DNA of 53,062 bases from Bifidobacterium breve (GTDB lineage: Bacteria; Actinomycetota; Acidimicrobiia; Acidimicrobiales; Acidimicrobilacustridaceae): positions 1-53,062 of the forward strand of contig CAMAQM010000012.1 of assembly GCA_945860545.1 (NCBI GenBank), written 5' to 3'. The notes beneath the pieces are model-generated. The model made no database searches and had not been told where the DNA came from. It saw only the letters and a list, made by a program, of their open reading frames with translations. Numbering within the stretch: position 1 is the stretch's first letter; every line of letters begins with the position of its first letter. This document shows positions 9,217 to 18,445 of the stretch, piece by piece. A program made the translations under genes and the position numbers.

Positions 9217-11330
9217 GAGAGTTCCTCGTCGAAGGTGGGGGCAGGGGTAATGGTGAACGCCCACCGGTTGGTGCCGAGCACCTCACCGGTGGCGGTGGCG
9301 ATACGGGACTCAATGGCGTACGAACCGGGCGGCAGGTCGAAGGGGCCGGCCTGGAGGACCCGGCGGGCGGCGTCGGCGAACACCTGCACGACCGCCGCTC
9401 CCGAATCGAGTTCGTTCCCCGAAGCGTCGACAAGGCGCCACGACAGTTCGGCGTCGCGGAAACTGCGGTGCAGGTCGTTGATCCACCAGATGCCGAACAC
9501 GGCAGGTTCGGGGGCGAGCGGATTGGGTCCGGGGAACGTGTCGTCGGCGGCTTCGATGCTGGGCAGCACCGGCTGCATGGCCCGGGCGATGGCGTGGTAG
9601 CCGGCCTTGGGGGTGCGGAGGTGGTCGACCACCGACCAGCTGGTGCACGGCCACGGGTCAACGAGCATGAACGGCATGATGCCCTGCACCCGTTCGCGTT
9701 TGCGGCGCCGGTAGTGCTCGGTGGCGAACTGCAACAGGCGAGCCTGGTAGCGCTGGGTGGCGGCGATGATCTCCTCCACCGAATGGGTCAGCAGCGTCAC
9801 CCCGACGTGGGTGCTGATCTCGTGGTGCTGGAACCCGTGGTACGACCAGTCCTCGGCGGTGGCACCCTCTGGGAGGTACGTCCGCACCGTCTCGATGTTG
9901 GGGACCGCCTCCGCTCCGTACTCGGTCACGAACGCCCCACCGGGAATTTCGGCCGCCACCTTCCAGTGGCCCCAGTACCAGCCCGGGTAGGTGTGGCCGT
10001 CGCCCGCACCGGAGTTGGCCAGCGCCGGCCGGGACGGGTCGAGTTGGCGGAACAGGGCGGCGAGTTCGTGGTCGAGGCGCTGGTTCTGGTCGGGGACGTA
10101 CCGTCCCGCCTCCTCGGCCATCCACGGTTCGTTCCACGGCGCTTCGTTGTGGGCGCACCAGAACGCCACCGACGGTCGCCAGCCGTGCAGGTCGATGACG
10201 TCGCGCACCATCTGGCGGGTCACCCGGTACGTTTCGGCGGTGTCGGCGTACCCCCACTGCATCGGGAGGTCCTGCCAGACGAGCACCCCCGCGGCGTCGC
10301 AGGCGTCGTAAAACGTCGGGGAACTCACGTGGGCGTGCACCCGCAGGGCGTTGAGGTTGGCGCCGGTGGCGAGTCCGACGTCGACGGTGGCGAGTTCGTC
10401 GTCGAGCGCGCTCAACCACTGGTGGCCGATGTAGTTCATGCCGCGAATGAACACGGGTCGGCCGTTGAGTCGCCACACCCAGTCATCACCCACCTCGATG
10501 CTGCGCACCCCGACGGCACGTTCGTCGGTGGCGTGCGGGGTGCCGTCGATCTCGACGGTGGTTGTGAGCGTGTATCGGAACGGTTCACCCTGGTCCCAGG
10601 TCCACCACAACCGCGGCGCGGCGAGTGGTCCATGTATCGGCACGTCGTTGACTCCCGGGGTCAGCCACGTCTCGGTCCACAGTTCGTAGTCCGCCTCGGT
10701 GCTGTCGGGGGTGGTGAGTGTCGCCCGCAGCGTCGCCCACACCGCCTCGTCACCTGCGACGTCGACCACCGCCACGATCTCGGCGTCGGCGTCGGCGCCG
10801 CGCACCGCGGTGGTGAACCGCACCGTGTGAAGCGCGCACGTGTCGTGCACCGTGAGCGTCACCGGACCCCAGATACCTCCGGTGGAACGCTCCTGGCCGC
10901 GTGCCGTCCAGTTGCCGGGCCGGGCGTCGTGGTGGCCCATGACGCCGCGGATGGTGGTCTTGGTGTGGGGCCACACCTCGCCGAACGGATCGGTGGGGCA
11001 CGCCACCTCGATGACCAGTTCGTGACGGCCGGCGGTGGCGGGGACGGCCATGGTGAACGGTGCGAACCCTCCGGTGTGCTCCCCGATCCGGGCCCCGTCC
11101 CACCGCACGGTGGCGTGGTAGTCGGCCGCGCCGACCCCGAGGCGCACCTGCCGGCCAGCCCATCGTTCGGGGACGTCGACGCTGCGGCGATACCAGACCG
11201 TCTCGGGCCCGTCGACGCCGTCGAGCCACCAGTTCCCCGGGACCGTTGCGGCACGCCACGGTCCCCCAGGGTCGGCGGCCAGTTCCCAGCCGTCACTGAG
11301 ATCGATGCTGTTCGTGGAACCGTCAGTCAT
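9213..11330 (-). CDS. Glycoside hydrolase family 2 (beta-galactosidase/beta-mannosidase-like)
   Basis: 705 residues with the GH2 order: N-terminal sugar-binding beta-sandwich (WYRRSVDVPERW), immunoglobulin-like domain, then a TIM barrel beginning LNGRPVFIRGMNYIGHQW. The acid/base glutamate is in WCAHNEAPW near residue 395, and the nucleophile is probably the glutamate in FVTEYGAEA near residue 468. There is no signal peptide, so the enzyme is cytoplasmic. GH2 includes beta-galactosidases, beta-mannosidases, beta-glucuronidases and exo-glucosaminidases. The short variant and its motifs resemble the mannosidase/glucosaminidase side at least as much as LacZ. The ATG is preceded by GGGAG and lies four bases after the GH35 stop. 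Confidence 0.85.
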   Translation of the reverse strand: MTDGSTNSIDLSDGWELAADPGGPWRAATVPGNWWLDGVDGPETVWYRRSVDVPERWAGRQVRLGVGAADYHATVRWDGARIGEHTGGFAPFTMAVPATAGRHELVIEVACPTDPFGEVWPHTKTTIRGVMGHHDARPGNWTARGQERSTGGIWGPVTLTVHDTCALHTVRFTTAVRGADADAEIVAVVDVAGDEAVWATLRATLTTPDSTEADYELWTETWLTPGVNDVPIHGPLAAPRLWWTWDQGEPFRYTLTTTVEIDGTPHATDERAVGVRSIEVGDDWVWRLNGRPVFIRGMNYIGHQWLSALDDELATVDVGLATGANLNALRVHAHVSSPTFYDACDAAGVLVWQDLPMQWGYADTAETYRVTRQMVRDVIDLHGWRPSVAFWCAHNEAPWNEPWMAEEAGRYVPDQNQRLDHELAALFRQLDPSRPALANSGAGDGHTYPGWYWGHWKVAAEIPGGAFVTEYGAEAVPNIETVRTYLPEGATAEDWSYHGFQHHEISTHVGVTLLTHSVEEIIAATQRYQARLLQFATEHYRRRKRERVQGIMPFMLVDPWPCTSWSVVDHLRTPKAGYHAIARAMQPVLPSIEAADDTFPGPNPLAPEPAVFGIWWINDLHRSFRDAELSWRLVDASGNELDSGAAVVQVFADAARRVLQAGPFDLPPGSYAIESRIATATGEVLGTNRWAFTITPAPTFDEELS

Positions 11331-11334
11331 CGTG

Positions 11335-13740
11335 TCAGGACTCCCCGAGGCGGATGTCGTTCATGCGGGCCGCAATTGTGGCGAGTGAACCCAGGAGCTG
11401 TCGATCCTCGTCGGTGGCGGTGCCCGCAGCCAGACGGCTGCGGATGCGCCGGATGCGGTCGGTGACCTCGTGGACGCTCACCCCAAGGGTGTTGGCCTCC
11501 TGCTCGGCTCGGGTCAGCGTGGTCACGAGGTAGTCGTTGACGGCACCGGCCACGGCGTCGGCGGCCGCGTGGTCACCGATCACGTACCGGTCGGTTTCCC
11601 CGGCGTCGTCGCTGGCCACGAACCGGAACCGGCCGTCGGGGCCCACCGTGCCGGCGTTGAGTACCTTGCCCGACAAGGTGACCCGCCACAGCGGTTGGCC
11701 TGCGGCGTCGGCGACCCCGACCCAGGCGCGTTCCTGGCTCACCACGTGCCACGCCGTTGCGTCACCGCTGCCGAGCAGCGCCACGGCGCACTGACCCTGC
11801 GAGCAGGTGATCGGCCCGGCGCCGGCGTCGTCGCCGTGCACCATGGCGGCCACCACCGCACCGTCGGTGTCGACAGCCATCCACGTCACCGACGCCGCAC
11901 CGGCGGTGACCGTGTGGTCGGCGACGGTGCCCACCCACGGCTGGTGGGTGCGGTTGACGATGGTGATGTAGCGCCGACCGCTCGGGCCGATACGCACCGC
12001 CCGGTCGACGTCGGCGGTGTCGATGGCGTCGGCGGTTGCCGGGGCACCGGCGAGGGGGTCGGAGAGCACGGCGTCAACGTTGATCACCAGCGGGTTGAGG
12101 TCCTCGTCGAGGGTGGGAACCAGCCCGACCCAGCGAACGTCCGCTGTGGTGGAGGTGAGGGCGGCCGCCCCGGCGCGACTCATGATCGGCATGGGGGGGA
12201 CCAACACCACCTCGTAGTTGTCGAGATTGCAGCGCGTGACGTCCACGACGTCGAACACGACGCCGGCATCAACGAGTTGGCGGGCGACGATCTGTCCGGC
12301 TGCCGACGAGTTCGCCGCCGCGCACAGTTCCCCAACCGCCGAGCCGTCGGGGAAACCGGCACCGTCGATCACGCCCGCCCACCGGGCGGCGCGCTCACCG
12401 GCATGGTCGTAGGCGACGGCCACCCGCGCATCGAGGGGGGCGGCAACGAGATCCGCACCGCCCGCCTCGAGACAGACGAACAGCGTGCGGAGGTTCCACC
12501 ACCATCCGAACACGTTCCCGTCGGGGAGGATCGGCGCTTCCTCCGCCCAACGTTGAAAGGCCCCGATGCCGTCGGGTTCGGGTTCGGAACTGTGGAGCAT
12601 GTAGATGCACGGGGCGTCCATGCCGCCAATCAGGGAGCACTGCAGGTAGAAGGCCTGTCGGGCGGAGACCTCCGGTACGAGGTGGGGCATCCCCGCCGGG
12701 GAGAGCGTGTTGCACAGGCGGGTGCGCCACCAGGCGTGGTGCACGTACTCGTCGTCGTTCATCCGGTACCAGTTGGTGCCGGCGATCATGTCGGTGGGGT
12801 CCACCCCTTCGGCGTAGACGTTCTGGCCCACCCAGCCGCAGGTGTCGGCGAGGACTCCCGGTTCGACGAGCATCCCGGCCAACGGCCACGGCATGCACAA
12901 CCAGTCGTGGAACAGGGGGACGCGGTCCCCCAGCACATTCGTGATGGCGGCGGCGTACGCCCCTAGGCCCGACGCCATCTGGGCGTCGGCGAACCGGTCG
13001 AGGTCCAGCCACCTCCGCAACCCGGCCAGTGTGTCGGGCGGTTCCCACGTGGTGGGCAGCGCCACCTCGTCGAACGATTGGTGGTTGCTCTCCCATGCCT
13101 CGTTGAGGGCGGCGACGGTGCCGTAGCGCTCGGTGAGGAACGCCTGCCAGCGTTGTGGGGAGGCCACGTCGGCGCGGATGGGGGAGGGGGCGAGGCCGTC
13201 CTCGTGGATCCACATGCCGTCGCCGGGGGTTTCGTTGTCGACCTGTACCGCCCACAGGTTCTTCCCGGCGAAGGGTTCGAGAGCGGTGGCGACACTGCGG
13301 AGCCATCCGGCGGCGGCGGCCTGTGCCTCGGGGTGGTCGTAGCTGAGGCGGGGGTCGTTCGAGTCGCTGTGACGGTACGGTTCGCCGTCGTGTCGGCGCG
13401 CCCACCAGTCGGGGTGGGCGTCGAGCAGCCAGGTGGGGACCCCGCCGCCGAGCATCTCCGAGTCGCAGAACGGTCCCGGCTTGGCGATGAAACCGAGACC
13501 CGCTGACGCACACAATTCCACGAACCCGACGAGGTCCCGTTCGGCGAGGGAGTCCCCGGTGAGGTCGATGTTGTCGGCCGACGGCGCGTGGTGGATCCAC
13601 GGGATGTAACTCGACACGGCGTTGGCCCCCGACTGGCGGGCACGCAACACCATCAGTTCCCAGCGGTGGCGCGGAACCCTGAAGTAGTGGATCTCGACGA
13701 CCCGCAAGGTGTCATTGGGCAGCGCGGTGTGGCCGGACAT
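11335..13740 (-). CDS. GH35 beta-galactosidase
   Basis: 801 residues. The GH35 catalytic domain starts almost at the N-terminus with VEIHYFRVPRHRW and the strand ANAVSSYIPWIHH. AKPGPF and the acid/base motif WAVQVDNE follow near residue 170, and a candidate nucleophile is in LVPEVSARQ near residue 357. GH35 enzymes remove terminal beta-galactose. The C-terminal 350 residues are beta-rich with an alpha-helical tail. There is no signal peptide, unlike many secreted GH35 enzymes. The start is the ATG at 13740 with GAGG upstream. A longer frame continues back into the permease gene, but its translation is Arg/His-rich, non-homologous and overlaps a real gene. Confidence 0.85.
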   Translation of the reverse strand: MSGHTALPNDTLRVVEIHYFRVPRHRWELMVLRARQSGANAVSSYIPWIHHAPSADNIDLTGDSLAERDLVGFVELCASAGLGFIAKPGPFCDSEMLGGGVPTWLLDAHPDWWARRHDGEPYRHSDSNDPRLSYDHPEAQAAAAGWLRSVATALEPFAGKNLWAVQVDNETPGDGMWIHEDGLAPSPIRADVASPQRWQAFLTERYGTVAALNEAWESNHQSFDEVALPTTWEPPDTLAGLRRWLDLDRFADAQMASGLGAYAAAITNVLGDRVPLFHDWLCMPWPLAGMLVEPGVLADTCGWVGQNVYAEGVDPTDMIAGTNWYRMNDDEYVHHAWWRTRLCNTLSPAGMPHLVPEVSARQAFYLQCSLIGGMDAPCIYMLHSSEPEPDGIGAFQRWAEEAPILPDGNVFGWWWNLRTLFVCLEAGGADLVAAPLDARVAVAYDHAGERAARWAGVIDGAGFPDGSAVGELCAAANSSAAGQIVARQLVDAGVVFDVVDVTRCNLDNYEVVLVPPMPIMSRAGAAALTSTTADVRWVGLVPTLDEDLNPLVINVDAVLSDPLAGAPATADAIDTADVDRAVRIGPSGRRYITIVNRTHQPWVGTVADHTVTAGAASVTWMAVDTDGAVVAAMVHGDDAGAGPITCSQGQCAVALLGSGDATAWHVVSQERAWVGVADAAGQPLWRVTLSGKVLNAGTVGPDGRFRFVASDDAGETDRYVIGDHAAADAVAGAVNDYLVTTLTRAEQEANTLGVSVHEVTDRIRRIRSRLAAGTATDEDRQLLGSLATIAARMNDIRLGES

Positions 13741-13751
13741 CGCAGGACGCC

Positions 13752-14582
13752 TCAGCCTTTCGAGCCGGTGAGGGTCACACCCTCGATGAAGATGCGCTGG
13801 GCGAAGAAGAAGATGATGATGAGCGGGATCACGAAGATGACCGCTGCGGCCATCGTCAGGTTCGACTCGCCGAGGCGGGCAGCCTCGGTGTTGAGTCGCA
13901 CGAGACCCACCGCCAACGTCAGGTTGCGTTCGTCGGACAGGTAGATGTTGGCGCCGAAGAAGTCGGACCAGCTGAACAGGAACTGGAAGATGGCCACCGC
14001 CATGATCCCGGGTTTGGCCATGGGTGCCACGACCCGCCACAACACCTTCCACTCACCCGCGCCGTCCACCCGGGCGGCGTCGAGGGTCTCCTCGGGCAGC
14101 GTCAGGAAGAACTGGCGCAACAAGAAGATGGAGAAGGCGTCAGCGAAGAACGCCGGCACCGTGAGCGGCAGGATGGTGTTGAGCCAGCCGAGGCTCGAAA
14201 AGATCTGGTACTGGCTCACGAACAGCACCTGGAACGGCAGCATCATGGTGGACAGGATGAGGATGAACACCACGCCCCGGCCTTTCCAGCGCATGTGGCT
14301 GAATGCGTAGGCCACCGGCACGCATGACACGACCGTGCCGATCACGGCGATGACGCAAACCAGCACCGTGTTGCGGACGTAGGTGGCCAACGGGACCCGT
14401 CGGAACACTTCGGCGTAGTTGTCCCACTCGAAGTAGCGGGGCCACAGGTCCGTCGTCTTGGCCTGGTCCAGTGGCATGACCGACTGCAACAGCATGAAAA
14501 AGAACGGCAGGGAGAACATCACTGCCAGTGCCACGAGCACGGCGTGCTGCCCGACGAACGTTCCGATGCGTCGCATCGTCAT
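13752..14582 (-). CDS. Sugar ABC transporter permease, MalG/UgpE type
   Basis: 276 residues, six membrane helices, the first at VLVALAVMFSLPFFFMLL. The EAA loop, which docks on the ATPase, reads TLDAARVDGAGEWKVLWRV. Length and motif are standard for the second permease of CUT1 carbohydrate importers. The start at 14582 forms an ATGA overlap with the upstream permease stop; any longer reading would run through that permease. It works with the MalF-type permease, the binding lipoprotein and the MsmK-type ATPase of this operon to import an oligosaccharide. Confidence 0.93.
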   Translation of the reverse strand: MTMRRIGTFVGQHAVLVALAVMFSLPFFFMLLQSVMPLDQAKTTDLWPRYFEWDNYAEVFRRVPLATYVRNTVLVCVIAVIGTVVSCVPVAYAFSHMRWKGRGVVFILILSTMMLPFQVLFVSQYQIFSSLGWLNTILPLTVPAFFADAFSIFLLRQFFLTLPEETLDAARVDGAGEWKVLWRVVAPMAKPGIMAVAIFQFLFSWSDFFGANIYLSDERNLTLAVGLVRLNTEAARLGESNLTMAAAVIFVIPLIIIFFFAQRIFIEGVTLTGSKG

Positions 14583-15628
14583 ATCAGACCGTCGTTCGCC
14601 GTGTGGACCCAGCGTCGCCGGGTCGTGATCATCACGATGGTGATCGCCAGGGTGATAAGGAACATGATCCACGCCATGGCCGAAGCGAACCCGATGCGGC
14701 CATCCTGGAACTGGCGCAACTGCAACATGGCGTAGGTGAGCAGCGACCCCTGCGGTTCCCCGGTGAGGCGGCCCGAACGCACTCCTTGACTGAACACGAA
14801 CGCCTGATCGAACGATTGCAGCACCCCGATCATGCCGGTGAGCAGCGCGAAGAACGTGACCGGGGAGATCATGGGGAGGGTGACGTGACGGAACTTCGCC
14901 CATCGGCCCGCCCCGTCGAGTTCGGCCGCCTCGTACAGCGACCGCGGGATGTCGACGAGGCCGGCGAGGAAGATGAGCATCAGGTCGCCGATGGCCCAGG
15001 TGCCCACCATGATGAGCGCCGGTTTGGCCCACGCCGGGTCGCCGAACCACAACGGGGCCTCCGCCCCGAACAGTCCGAACAGGCTCGACACCGGCCCGCC
15101 TTCACGCAACAAGAAAAAGAACAGCGCTCCCGACGCCACGGCAGGAACCACGGCGGGGACGTAGAACATCAACCGGTAGATGCCGTTGCCGCGACGTGGA
15201 CGGGCCAGCAGGGCGGCGCACAACATGGCGACCCCGATGCGGATGGGGAGTCCAATGAGGGCGAGGTACGCCGTGTTCTGCAGGGCCTTGACCAGATCGT
15301 CGTTGCCGAACAGCAACTGGTAGTTCTCAAGGCCCACCCATCTCGCCGCCGATCCATACCGCTTCACGGTGAACGACCAGTAGAACGAGTTGATGATGGG
15401 GTAGGCGGTGAACACCACGAACCCGACCAGCCACGGCGACAACATGGCGAGAACGGTGAGTCGCCGTTTGCGGTTGGCGCGACGTCGCGCCGCTTCCCGT
15501 TCGGGGTGGACCGGCCCGGGAGGCGGCGCCGACCCGTTGGCACCGTCGAGGGTGCCTGGGGTGCGGCGCCGCCCCGAAACGGGACGTGTCGTGACGCCCG
15601 CGGTCGGCGTTGCGGACGTCACCTCCAC
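14579..15628 (-). CDS. Sugar ABC transporter permease, MalF/UgpA type
   Basis: 349 residues. A basic, Pro-rich cytoplasmic N-terminus of about 55 residues precedes six membrane helices, the first at LAMLSPWLVGFVVFTAYPII. The EAA loop is SLYEAAELDGAGRWAKFRHV. The start is a GTG directly abutting the binding-protein stop (TGA then GTG), so translation is probably coupled. It forms the heterodimeric membrane channel with the MalG-type permease encoded next. The long N-terminal extension is unusual for the family but common in Actinobacteria. Confidence 0.92.
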   Translation of the reverse strand: MEVTSATPTAGVTTRPVSGRRRTPGTLDGANGSAPPPGPVHPEREAARRRANRKRRLTVLAMLSPWLVGFVVFTAYPIINSFYWSFTVKRYGSAARWVGLENYQLLFGNDDLVKALQNTAYLALIGLPIRIGVAMLCAALLARPRRGNGIYRLMFYVPAVVPAVASGALFFFLLREGGPVSSLFGLFGAEAPLWFGDPAWAKPALIMVGTWAIGDLMLIFLAGLVDIPRSLYEAAELDGAGRWAKFRHVTLPMISPVTFFALLTGMIGVLQSFDQAFVFSQGVRSGRLTGEPQGSLLTYAMLQLRQFQDGRIGFASAMAWIMFLITLAITIVMITTRRRWVHTANDGLI

Positions 15629-17005
15629 TCAGCTGCCCAACTCGAGAGCCAGCTCATCCTCGAGCCGGGCCTGCAGGTCAGCGAGCTGCTGGGGCAGGTC
15701 GGCCTCGGAGAAGTCGCCACGGCGGTAGGCGAGGGCGAGGGCGGTCATCTGGTCGGACGCCGTCTCAATGATGACGGCACTGTTGGGCACCACCGGGTTC
15801 GACGACTTGGCCAGGTCGATGAAGGTCTTGTAGGCCGGGATGCGGGCGACCTCGACCTGCTCGAAAATGTCGAGGGCCTCCTTGTTGGCCGGGATGTTGC
15901 CCACCACGACCTCGAAGTCGGCGATCTGTTGGGCGGCGGTGGCCATGCACGACGCCGCGATCCACGAGGCTTCGGGGTCGGTGGCTTTGGCCGGCACGTA
16001 GAAGGCGTTGCCCGACCCGATGATGGCGAGTTCGTCGGCGCTGGCGACACCGTCGGGGCCCGGGAACGGTGCCACACCCCAGTTGGCCGGCTGGCCGTTG
16101 CCGAACCGCTCCGGCCAGGTGGTGAAGTAGGAGGCCTCGAGGTACAGCGGCACCTGGCCGGTGATGAAGAAGTTCTGCGCCGAGTCGTACGACCCGAACC
16201 CACCCACGAACCGGGCGAAGTTCTCGTAGTCGCCGAACGGCTCGTAGAACGACCGTTGCCAGTTCAGGGCGTCGATCCATTCCTGGGTGTTGACCGTGAC
16301 CTGGGTGCCATCCTCGCTGAACAACTTGGCGCCGAAGAGGAGTCCGGTCGCCACGGCGTAGCTGCCGTCCCCGACGTCGGGCACCCAACCGATCCGTTCG
16401 ATCGACCCGTCGGGGTTCTGCACCAGCAACGCTTCAGCAGCAGCGGAGAGTTCCTCGAAACTGGTGGGCACCGAGAGGCCCGCCTCGTCGAGGGCGTCCT
16501 GATTGAAGAAGAGTCCGGCGGTGTCGACTGACAGCGGGATGCCCCACTTCTTGCCGTTGAACGTCACGAGCTTCACCGAACCGGGGACGAACTGGTTCCA
16601 GTCGAAGTTGTCCCGGCTGGCGAACTCGTCGATGGGGTACACCGCCCCGGCGGCCTCCAACTTGGCGAGACCGCTGCTGAAATCGGCCTGGATGATGTCG
16701 GGGACGTCGCCGGCTTCGGCAGCGGCGGCGAACGCGGTGGCCATCCCGTCCTTGGCGACGTAGTCGATGGTCAACCACGGGTTGTCCGCCTCGCACTTGT
16801 CGATGATCGGCTGGTACGCCTCAACCAATTCGGTGTCACCGAACGATGACCAAAAGGTCAGGGTGGCCGGCTGGCGCTGCTCAGCAGGGATGGTGGTCTG
16901 GGCGATCGTCGTCGACGACGATTCGCTTTCCCCTCCACCACACGCCGCACCCACGGCGGCCAGTGCGGCGGCGATGGCCACGAGTCGGATGGTCCTGGTC
17001 TTCAT
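15629..17005 (-). CDS. Sugar ABC transporter substrate-binding lipoprotein
   Basis: 458 residues, a family 1 extracellular solute-binding protein. The N-terminus has a basic stretch, a hydrophobic segment and a cysteine in VGAACGGGES, followed by a Ser/Thr-rich linker. The lipobox is imperfect (Gly at -3) but the layout is that of an actinobacterial lipoprotein. The mature part begins ATLTFWSSFGDTE, and DIIQADFSSGLAKLEAAG is typical of CUT1 binding proteins. ATG 17005 is chosen because GGGGGG lies five bases upstream; an ATG four codons earlier sits on that Shine-Dalgarno sequence. It determines the specificity of the importer, but the ligand cannot be read from sequence. Confidence 0.92.
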   Translation of the reverse strand: MKTRTIRLVAIAAALAAVGAACGGGESESSSTTIAQTTIPAEQRQPATLTFWSSFGDTELVEAYQPIIDKCEADNPWLTIDYVAKDGMATAFAAAAEAGDVPDIIQADFSSGLAKLEAAGAVYPIDEFASRDNFDWNQFVPGSVKLVTFNGKKWGIPLSVDTAGLFFNQDALDEAGLSVPTSFEELSAAAEALLVQNPDGSIERIGWVPDVGDGSYAVATGLLFGAKLFSEDGTQVTVNTQEWIDALNWQRSFYEPFGDYENFARFVGGFGSYDSAQNFFITGQVPLYLEASYFTTWPERFGNGQPANWGVAPFPGPDGVASADELAIIGSGNAFYVPAKATDPEASWIAASCMATAAQQIADFEVVVGNIPANKEALDIFEQVEVARIPAYKTFIDLAKSSNPVVPNSAVIIETASDQMTALALAYRRGDFSEADLPQQLADLQARLEDELALELGS

Positions 17006-17049
17006 GGTTCCCCCCATTTGTTTGTGCGCTATGTGAATGACGCCTCAGG

Positions 17050-18309
17050 TCACGAGCCGGTGTGGGCCTCGACGATCTGGTGGGCGTGGAGTTGGATCTT
17101 GGCGGCGGCCCGCGCCACGTCGAGGACGTCGTCGCGTTCGGCCAACAGGATGCGGTGCTGCAACCAGACCGTCGACCGCGAGGCGTGCTCTGCCACGGGG
17201 AGTCGCACGGCCGAGTAGTCGATCTTCGGCGCCATCGTGCGCAGACGGGGCGCAAAGTTGGCGGTGCGGAACACGGCGAGTTCGTTGAGGCTGGGGTACG
17301 ACACCCCCATGGGCACCCCCTCGGCGCCGAGCGCTCGTTCGAACACGTACAACGGCATGCCGGCGAAGGCGTCGGCGTCGTAGTGGAACACGAAGCAGTA
17401 GTTGCCCTGGGAGTCCATCCGTTCGTCGCGCTTTTGGGGTCGCAGACCTTCGATCTCGCTCAACGCCTCGTTGAGGGCGACGGCGTTGGCGTTACGGGTG
17501 GCGTTCTGGTCGGGGAACCGTTCGAGCTGAGCGGTGAGCACCGCCCCCTGGAACTCGGTCATGCGCATGTTCGAGCCGTAGGTCGGGTGGTGGTAAAACC
17601 ATTCGTCTCGCGCCCGGCCACAGTCGGCGTAATTCCACGCCCGGTCCCGCAACTCCTCGTCGTTGCAGATGAGCACCCCGCCCTCACCGGCCGTCATCAA
17701 CTTGGACCGCTGCATGGAGAACGAGCCGAAGTCACCCCACGACCCGACCCCGCGTCCGCGCCAGAACGTGCCGTGGGCGTGGGCGCAGTCCTCAATGAGT
17801 CGCAGGTCGTGGCGGGCACACAGTTCCGTCAATGCGTCAAGATCGGCGGCCGCTCCGGCCACGTGGACCGCCACGATGGCCCGGGTCCGGTCGGTCACCG
17901 CCGCTGCGGCCGCTTCCGGGTCGATGCACAGCGAATCGGGGTCGACGTCGACGAGGACGGGGGTGGCGTTGACGGCGAGCACCGCTGACGCCGAGGCCAC
18001 GAACGTCATGCCGGGCACGATCACCTCGTCACCCTCACCCACCCCGCAGGCCACGAGTGCCGCTTCGAGGGTGTGGGTGCCGTTGGTGAAGGCCAGACCG
18101 AAGTTGGCGGAGTGGTAGGAGGCGAAGGCGTTGGCGAAGTCCCGGGCCACCGACCCGTCCCCCTGCCACCAGCCCCCCGCCTCAAGCGATGCGGACAACA
18201 GCGTGCGCTCCCGGTCGTCCCACACCGGCCACGACGGGTAGGCCGCTTGACGCAGGGCCTCTCCCCCGAGAATGGCTGGTGATCCCACTCCTGTCGCTGG
18301 CGCTGACAA
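17050..18309 (-). CDS. DegT/DnrJ/EryC1/StrS-type PLP sugar aminotransferase
   Basis: About 419 residues from the chosen start. The fold-type I core contains GLAFTNGTHTLEAAL, EVIVPGMTF, LIEDCAHAHG and the PLP lysine in SMQRSKLMTAGEGG near residue 203, all standard for sensory/sugar aminotransferases. These enzymes usually transfer an amino group to a keto sugar in biosynthesis. As first gene of a catabolic operon it may instead remove one, or produce an inducer. The start is probably TTG at 18309, with GAGGAG six bases upstream; a GTG at 18360 in the same frame lacks a ribosome site. A 44-base gap separates it from the binding protein. Pairing with the Gfo/Idh enzyme recalls NtdA/NtdC. Confidence 0.85.
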   Translation of the reverse strand: MSAPATGVGSPAILGGEALRQAAYPSWPVWDDRERTLLSASLEAGGWWQGDGSVARDFANAFASYHSANFGLAFTNGTHTLEAALVACGVGEGDEVIVPGMTFVASASAVLAVNATPVLVDVDPDSLCIDPEAAAAAVTDRTRAIVAVHVAGAAADLDALTELCARHDLRLIEDCAHAHGTFWRGRGVGSWGDFGSFSMQRSKLMTAGEGGVLICNDEELRDRAWNYADCGRARDEWFYHHPTYGSNMRMTEFQGAVLTAQLERFPDQNATRNANAVALNEALSEIEGLRPQKRDERMDSQGNYCFVFHYDADAFAGMPLYVFERALGAEGVPMGVSYPSLNELAVFRTANFAPRLRTMAPKIDYSAVRLPVAEHASRSTVWLQHRILLAERDDVLDVARAAAKIQLHAHQIVEAHTGS

Positions 18310-18445
18310 CGCACCCTCCTCAATTGGCGAAACGCAGATGATAGGACATGCACTTGGCACCTCGCACGAGTCCAGAGCGGGGGTCAGCCCAGATGACGAC
18401 GCCGGTGATGGGGAGTACCGTCACCGGTCTCGGGGCACGTTCGAA
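18310..18445. promoter_or_regulatory. Divergent promoter region of the carbohydrate locus
   Basis: This 136-base region lies between the TTG of the aminotransferase and the start of the ceramidase-like gene, so promoters for both arms of the locus must be here or very close. On the minus strand TATCAT is a possible -10 about 30 bases before the TTG. On the plus strand TACCGT is a possible -10. No convincing -35 or operator palindrome was found, and no regulator gene adjoins it. The assignment rests on gene layout rather than on motif strength. Confidence 0.4.

Noticed and set aside
13741-14052. 104-residue N-terminal extension of the GH35 frame
   Set aside because: It lies inside the MalG-type permease gene, is His/Arg-rich and non-homologous; ATG 13740 with GAGG upstream begins the conserved domain.
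18310-18445. Riboswitch or operator palindrome in the divergent sugar promoter
   Set aside because: No stable stem or convincing palindrome longer than a few bases was seen by eye; only layout supports regulation here.
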